Origin: Rhizophagus irregularis
Taxonomy: Eukaryota > Glomeromycota > Glomeromycetes > Glomerales > Glomeraceae
Direction of reading: 5' to 3'
Assembly: GCF_026210795.1 (NCBI RefSeq)
Contig: NC_089438.1
Span: 1,633,501 to 1,697,500, forward strand
Length of the DNA: 64,000 nt
Shown: positions 59,922 through 64,000 of the stretch, in pieces
How the letters are laid out: every line of letters starts with the position of its first letter
Position numbering within the stretch: the stretch's first letter is position 1
Position numbers and translations under genes: made by a program
Notes under the pieces: generated by a model
Seen by the model: the letters and a program-made list of their open reading frames with translations, nothing else
What the model was told of the DNA's origin: nothing
Database searches by the model: none

Positions 59922-60667
59922 TTTATTTGTATATATATTTTTAGAATTGTTTACGCGATTCGCGCAACTACATTTAAATGTAAACTTTGTAAATTACTAA
60001 AGCTTGTACGGTGAAATTGATTTAAAATATATTACTTTATAATCAATTTATCTTCAACCTTCTTTTGTTATAAACTAATAGTAAGAGTAAATTTCGGTTC
60101 TTTTTTTTTTCATTTTACTTCATTAATTCCATTTATTTGATTAAAATTGGTTTATTTAATGACCCTTATAATATTGATTTTGATCTATTTCGGACTTCTC
60201 CATTATTTCTGGATTTTTTATTATAATCCTCCATTTTTATAACCATAAAATCTCTTGTAAACAGTTCACAGCCAAGTAATAAAAAATTTAATACATTTAA
60301 ACGCATATAATTTGATTTAGAATATTAAAAATAGTGATATCAGATACGAAATATTGTACACATCAAAGACGTGTTCGATCACGTGATTTAATATAATATA
60401 TTATCTGTTATTGAAATGGTTAAATAGCAAATAAATAAAAAACGGGGTATTCAAAACCTCATTTGTGCTCTGAGTAAACTTGTAGAGCAGGCTGAAATAC
60501 ACCCATTATATGTAATTTGAAAGGTATATATATGGTGGCGAAAAGTTTAACGATTTTTCAGAAAGTCACGTGATCGAACACGGCCCAGGAATTATTTTTT
60601 ACTAAAAAGGAAGGGATGTCTGAAATTCTATCATAAAACACGAAACTTTCGCAAGGTAATATTATAT
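59922..60667. promoter_or_regulatory. Intergenic and SPRTN promoter with CACGTG inverted pair
   Basis: AT-rich spacer. The inverted pair gtgttcgatcacgtgat (60371-60387) and tcacgtgatcgaacac (60566-60581) has CACGTG in each arm. The second arm is 87 bases upstream of the SPRTN start. It could be a short foldback element or paired E-boxes. Nothing else is seen. Confidence 0.45.
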
Positions 60668-62118
60668 ATGGATAAAGACGAAATTTTTGCTAAAAAATTA
60701 CAAGAAGAAGAGGAGAAAGAATTAGAACTTTTACAATTAAAGAGACTTCATGAAGAGTCTGATTCGTTAGAATTGGCACTTAAATTACAAGCCGAAGATT
60801 ATTTACGAACTAAAGAAAATAACAATGCAGGTGAAATATTACTTACTTTATTGATAAAATTCCTGAAATTATTACAAATAAAAATGATTTATCGCAATTT
60901 ATATTTTTATGAATAGACTTAGTAGATTTTGATCCTTCAAATCCCAATCCTGACCTTCATAAACTTTTTCTTGCGTTTAATCAACAATATTTTTGGGGAC
61001 AACTAAGTAGAGTAGAAGTTCGTTGGTCAAAGAAAATGACATTAGTACGAATCAATTTTAACAAATTCTTATGAATGACGCGTCACACGTAAGATTTATG
61101 CTTTATGATTAATTGTTTTTGTAATTGAAAAGTGTGCAGGTTTATGCGAGTACCAGAGCGGCGGTTATATTTGTATAAGAATGAGCGAACCTTTATTGAA
61201 ATTTCGCCCACAATCGGACATGATTGAAACATTATTGCATGAAATGATTCACGCTTATCTTTTTGTCACGCATAATATTCAAGATCGTTGTAGGTATATT
61301 CATAATTATATTACTTTACATTAATTGCATTCTTAAAAACTTTTTCTTTATAAGCTGGACACGGTCCAGAATTCCATAAACATATGCATCGCATAAACGC
61401 TGCAGCTGGAACGAATATCACAGTTTATCACAATTTTCATGATGAAGTCAATTATTACAAGACACACGTTTGGAAATGTAATGTGAGTTTTTTTATTAAT
61501 GGGGTACATGGTCTTGAATACTGGCCGGTAAATCTAATTTGATATTGATTTCAGGGACCATGCCAACATAAGCCACCATATTATGGAATTGTTAAACGTT
61601 CGATGAATAGGTAGCTATCTTAGTTAGAAAAAAAAAAAAGGAATTTATCTTTCAACACTCTAAAATACTATTATACTTAAAGAAAACCGCAAAAAGCGGA
61701 CTCTTGGTTTGAGACTCATCAGGAAACTTGTGGTGGTACATTTATTAAAGTATCCGAACCTCCCAAAAAGGAAGAAGAACATTCGGAAAAAAAAGAACGT
61801 AAAGGCAAAAAAAGCAAACGTAAAATAGAAAATGAAATAAGCAAGGATAATGTGATATTGGATGAAAAAGATCCTAGCAAAAAAGCACGTAGTATTCTCG
61901 ATTATTTTGAATCATCAACAGTGAAACAAGGAAGTGATATTAACATACCAATACAAATTTTTGATGATGAAACTGAAAAGTATTGTGGAAACATAACAAT
62001 AAACAATAAAGCCTCCTCATTCAAAACATCTACAGTGCAATGTCCAATTTGCGGGGATAACTCAATCGAAGCAGATGAAATCAACGAACACATTGATTTG
62101 TGTATTCAGATAGAATGA
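60668..62118 (+). CDS. SPRTN: Spartan (SPRTN) DNA-protein crosslink protease
   Basis: Spartan degrades proteins crosslinked to DNA during replication. Six exons (60668-60830, 60917-61044, 61133-61289, 61355-61482, 61555-61610, 61683-62118) give 355 residues. Exon 1 encodes a charged N-terminal helix. The SprT-like domain runs from DLHKLFLAFNQQYFWGQLSR. The metalloprotease motif is HEMIH (His133, Glu134, His137), and the third zinc ligand is His in the following GHGPEFHKHMHRIN block. Zinc-binding Cys residues follow in VWKCNGPCQHK and ETCGGTF. The C-terminus ends in a UBZ-type ubiquitin-binding finger (Cys331, Cys334, His347, Cys351). No PIP box is obvious. An ACGCGT box lies in intron 2 (61078-61083). 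It is convergent with COA1, 26 bases apart. Confidence 0.93.
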
Positions 62119-62144
62119 GTTATAATAAAAACCAAAATTGCTTG

Positions 62145-62815
62145 TTACTTTAAGCTATTCAATAATGATTCATCCAAATTCAATGGAACAATTATTCCAT
62201 CTTCAGTAGTTAAAGTAAATTCTGTAATTTTCCATTCACGATCATGTAAATCTCGGATAGAACGAAAATGAACACTTCCTTTTCCTAATATAGTAGGATA
62301 TTATAATTAATTCGTAATAATACAATAAATAAATATTCATTTTGTTTTTTCATATTACCTTTATCACCTTTAACAGTGTATTGAAAATCTACTTTGCCTT
62401 TTAAATGATTAATGCTTCCCTTAATCCAAGGTAAACCAGAAGTGAAATTAATATTTTTCCCCAATAATTCTAAAGCTTTAGGATGATATTTTAAATTAAA
62501 CAGACTTCCTTGTACAGTGCTACTATTCAAGCGTTGATAATTAAATGAAGCAATTATAGCTCCAACCCAAAAGCTGACACCAATTATTCCAAAAATGACA
62601 TATTGAGTGGTATTATTTTTAATTTCGGGTAAAGGCCTCGGTAGTGGCTGAGACTTTTTGGTGGTTGTATTTATCGCTGTAGTGGAATAAAAAATCTTTA
62701 ATCGTGTTGAATTTATTATCGGATTTTGTCTCTTTAAATTATTTGCCGGAAAAACAGTATGTCGTGAAATTGGCTTAACTAATTTTTGAGAACTAATTAA
62801 TAACGAACGAACCAT
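62145..62815 (-). CDS. COA1: Cytochrome c oxidase assembly factor Coa1
   Basis: Coa1 is a mitochondrial inner-membrane protein that helps mature Cox1. Two exons (62815-62359 and 62284-62145) give 198 residues from MVRSLLISSQKLVKPISRHT, a basic stretch that fits a mitochondrial leader. One membrane segment is YVIFGIIGVSFWVGAIIASF (residues about 72-91). The conserved C-terminal region follows (ALELLGKNINFTSGLPWIKG, then KGKVDFQYTVKGDKG, then VHFRSI, then EWKITEFTLTTEDG). I chose this ATG because it starts the leader directly; an ATG 11 codons upstream is in frame but lies in an atypical context. Downstream it overlaps no other gene but faces SPRTN at 26 bases. Confidence 0.88.
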
Positions 62816-63277
62816 TTTGTTTTTTTTGAAAAGATATAATTTAAGCAACCATTAGATAATTTCGGGCAAAATTATATTGTTGCACCAAATTTGGCTAAAA
62901 ATTATCCATACCAATCATACCAATTTAAAAAATTTTTTTCATATGTTACCTAATTCGGAAGGACCAAAATCTTTGCACTACGGTTGTACATCCTCTGCTG
63001 ATCTTATTGTTATTTTGTCTCGGCGAATCAGATCCCGAAATAGAGTTCATTTATATTAATTGGTAACCGGCGGATTTCAAATTCTATGTTAAATATTCCC
63101 GTTATTAGTTCGTATTTTGAATTCGTGATCGAAAGTCGACTGTCGACTTTTGTATAGACACGAACATTGTCGAACCACTTTGAATCATATTTTTATCTCT
63201 TCGTAAAGCATTTCCTGCGTCTTTAAAATACTTGAAATTCTTTACGATTAGGATTACATACCGTTTTAAGAACAATA
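62816..63277. promoter_or_regulatory. Shared upstream region of COA1 and the gene at 63278
   Basis: This 462-base spacer separates head-to-head starts. It has a short perfect palindrome aaagtcgactgtcgacttt (63132-63150) and a 60-codon open stretch (62877-63059) without recognisable features. No clear TATA or other box was identified. Confidence 0.4.
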
Positions 63278-64000
63278 ATGGTAAAGAGACAGCACCAAAG
63301 AACTAGTTCATGTAAGTGAATTTTCAAAATTTACCAAATAATGAAGGTTATTATCATTGTTCAATTTTTTCGATGACGTAATTTTAAAGTATGTTGCGCG
63401 TCAATAGCATCGACATCTGCCCAAATACGAAAACCTGCAGTTACTACACGTTCAAGAAGGAGCCAAAATGCCGAGTTTGAACAGCAAAAATTATTCGCGT
63501 TTGATATGAAGCGAAAGCGAAGATCAAACAATGAAACTGATACGCTCGAGAAAGATGATGAAATTGATAGACGATTATCACCTTCATACTCAAATTCAAA
63601 TATAGTGGATTCTATAAAGTTAGAAAATAACGAATCGGTTTCGAGTCCATCTAAACGAGCAAAACTTTCAACAATGGGTGAATATAACAATAATCAATTC
63701 GATATTGATAATGATGTTCAATCCAATGTTGAAATTATGGGGATTAAATTGGAGAATATTTCAACTCATAATGGTGTTCGAAGAAATAGTATTCATCTGG
63801 AATCTTTGCAAAATGGAATTGAAAGTAGGGATATAGTCCAACCTGGTATTAAGAATGGCATTGATAATGTTGATGAAATTGTGAATAAAATCCATAAACA
63901 AGAAGACTGTTTGATCATCGAGGACATCATTTATAATAACATCGAAATGATTATTGACAATTTTAAAGATGTTATAGAAATTAGAGGAACACAAATGGTA
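63278..64000 (+). CDS. Unidentified gene, cut by the window edge
   Basis: A short first exon (63278-63311; MVKRQHQRTSS) joins by a GT-AG intron to an exon that starts at 63441 and stays open to the end of the window (TTRSRRSQNAEFEQQKLFAF, then KRKRRSNNETDTLEKDDE, then SSPSKRAKLS). The first 220 residues are basic, Ser/Asn-rich and mostly disordered, with a likely nuclear signal (KRKRR); a helical region may begin at NGIDNVDEIVNKIHKQEDCL. I do not recognise the family. A nuclear protein is plausible. Confidence 0.55.

Noticed and set aside
1-64000. tRNA, rRNA or snoRNA genes
   Set aside because: I looked for cloverleaf-like A/B box pairs and C/D or H/ACA patterns and found none that I could support by eye; a covariance-model scan would be needed.

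Overview
This window is nuclear DNA of a strongly AT-rich fungus with intron-dense genes (short GT-AG introns, mostly about 60-150 bases). I infer an arbuscular mycorrhizal fungus (Glomeromycotina, Rhizophagus-like). The reasons are the gene set (septin, fungal-type Rna14, Svp26, Ssb-type Hsp70, Coa1), a decayed leucine-rich-repeat plus AIG1-type GTPase gene of the sort that is very numerous in that group, and dense hAT, Helitron, pogo, Mutator-like and other short elements. This is from sequence reading only; no search was run.

Layout. 1-2100: non-coding, with two Helitron-like 3' ends. 2556-7954 (minus): a KICS2/C12orf66-like KICSTOR subunit and a multi-OB-fold protein, the latter behind a cluster of three ACGCGT boxes. 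8876-13803 (minus): septin (Cdc3/AspB/Spn1 type) and EIPR1/TSSC1. 13971-16366 (plus): API5. 16685-17763 (minus): PITH-domain protein. 18154-22547 (plus): Rna14/CstF77. 24250-27385 (plus): RPA1, with three ACGCGT boxes in its first intron. 27386-41220: about 14 kb without an intact gene. It is a graveyard of nested transposable elements with an AIG1-GTPase pseudogene, an unknown minus-strand pseudogene and a hAT transposase pseudogene; several elements have recognisable target-site duplications (TSDs). 41221-43375: Ssb-type Hsp70. 43721-46930: a head-to-head pair, MEA1 (minus) and a TAF1A/Rrn11-like protein (plus). 47172-50202 (minus): a DHA2-like MFS transporter with an Asn-rich N-terminal extension. 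51201-54444 (minus): Utp4/Cirhin. 54602-54885: a 67-residue membrane protein. 55007-55985 (minus): Svp26/TEX261. 56267-57457: class IV (HDAC11-type) deacetylase. 58089-59921: Lnt-like nitrilase-superfamily membrane protein. 60668-62118: Spartan (SPRTN) protease. 62145-62815 (minus): Coa1. 63278-64000: start of an unidentified gene cut by the window edge.

Themes. Several genes serve DNA replication and repair (RPA1, SPRTN, the OB-fold protein), and two of them carry clustered MluI-type (ACGCGT) cell-cycle boxes. Others serve RNA 3'-end formation, rRNA production and membrane trafficking (Rna14; Utp4 and the TAF1A-like protein; Svp26 and EIPR1). Many genes are arranged head to head with short shared promoters. 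I see no operons, tRNA or rRNA genes, CRISPR arrays or viral genes.
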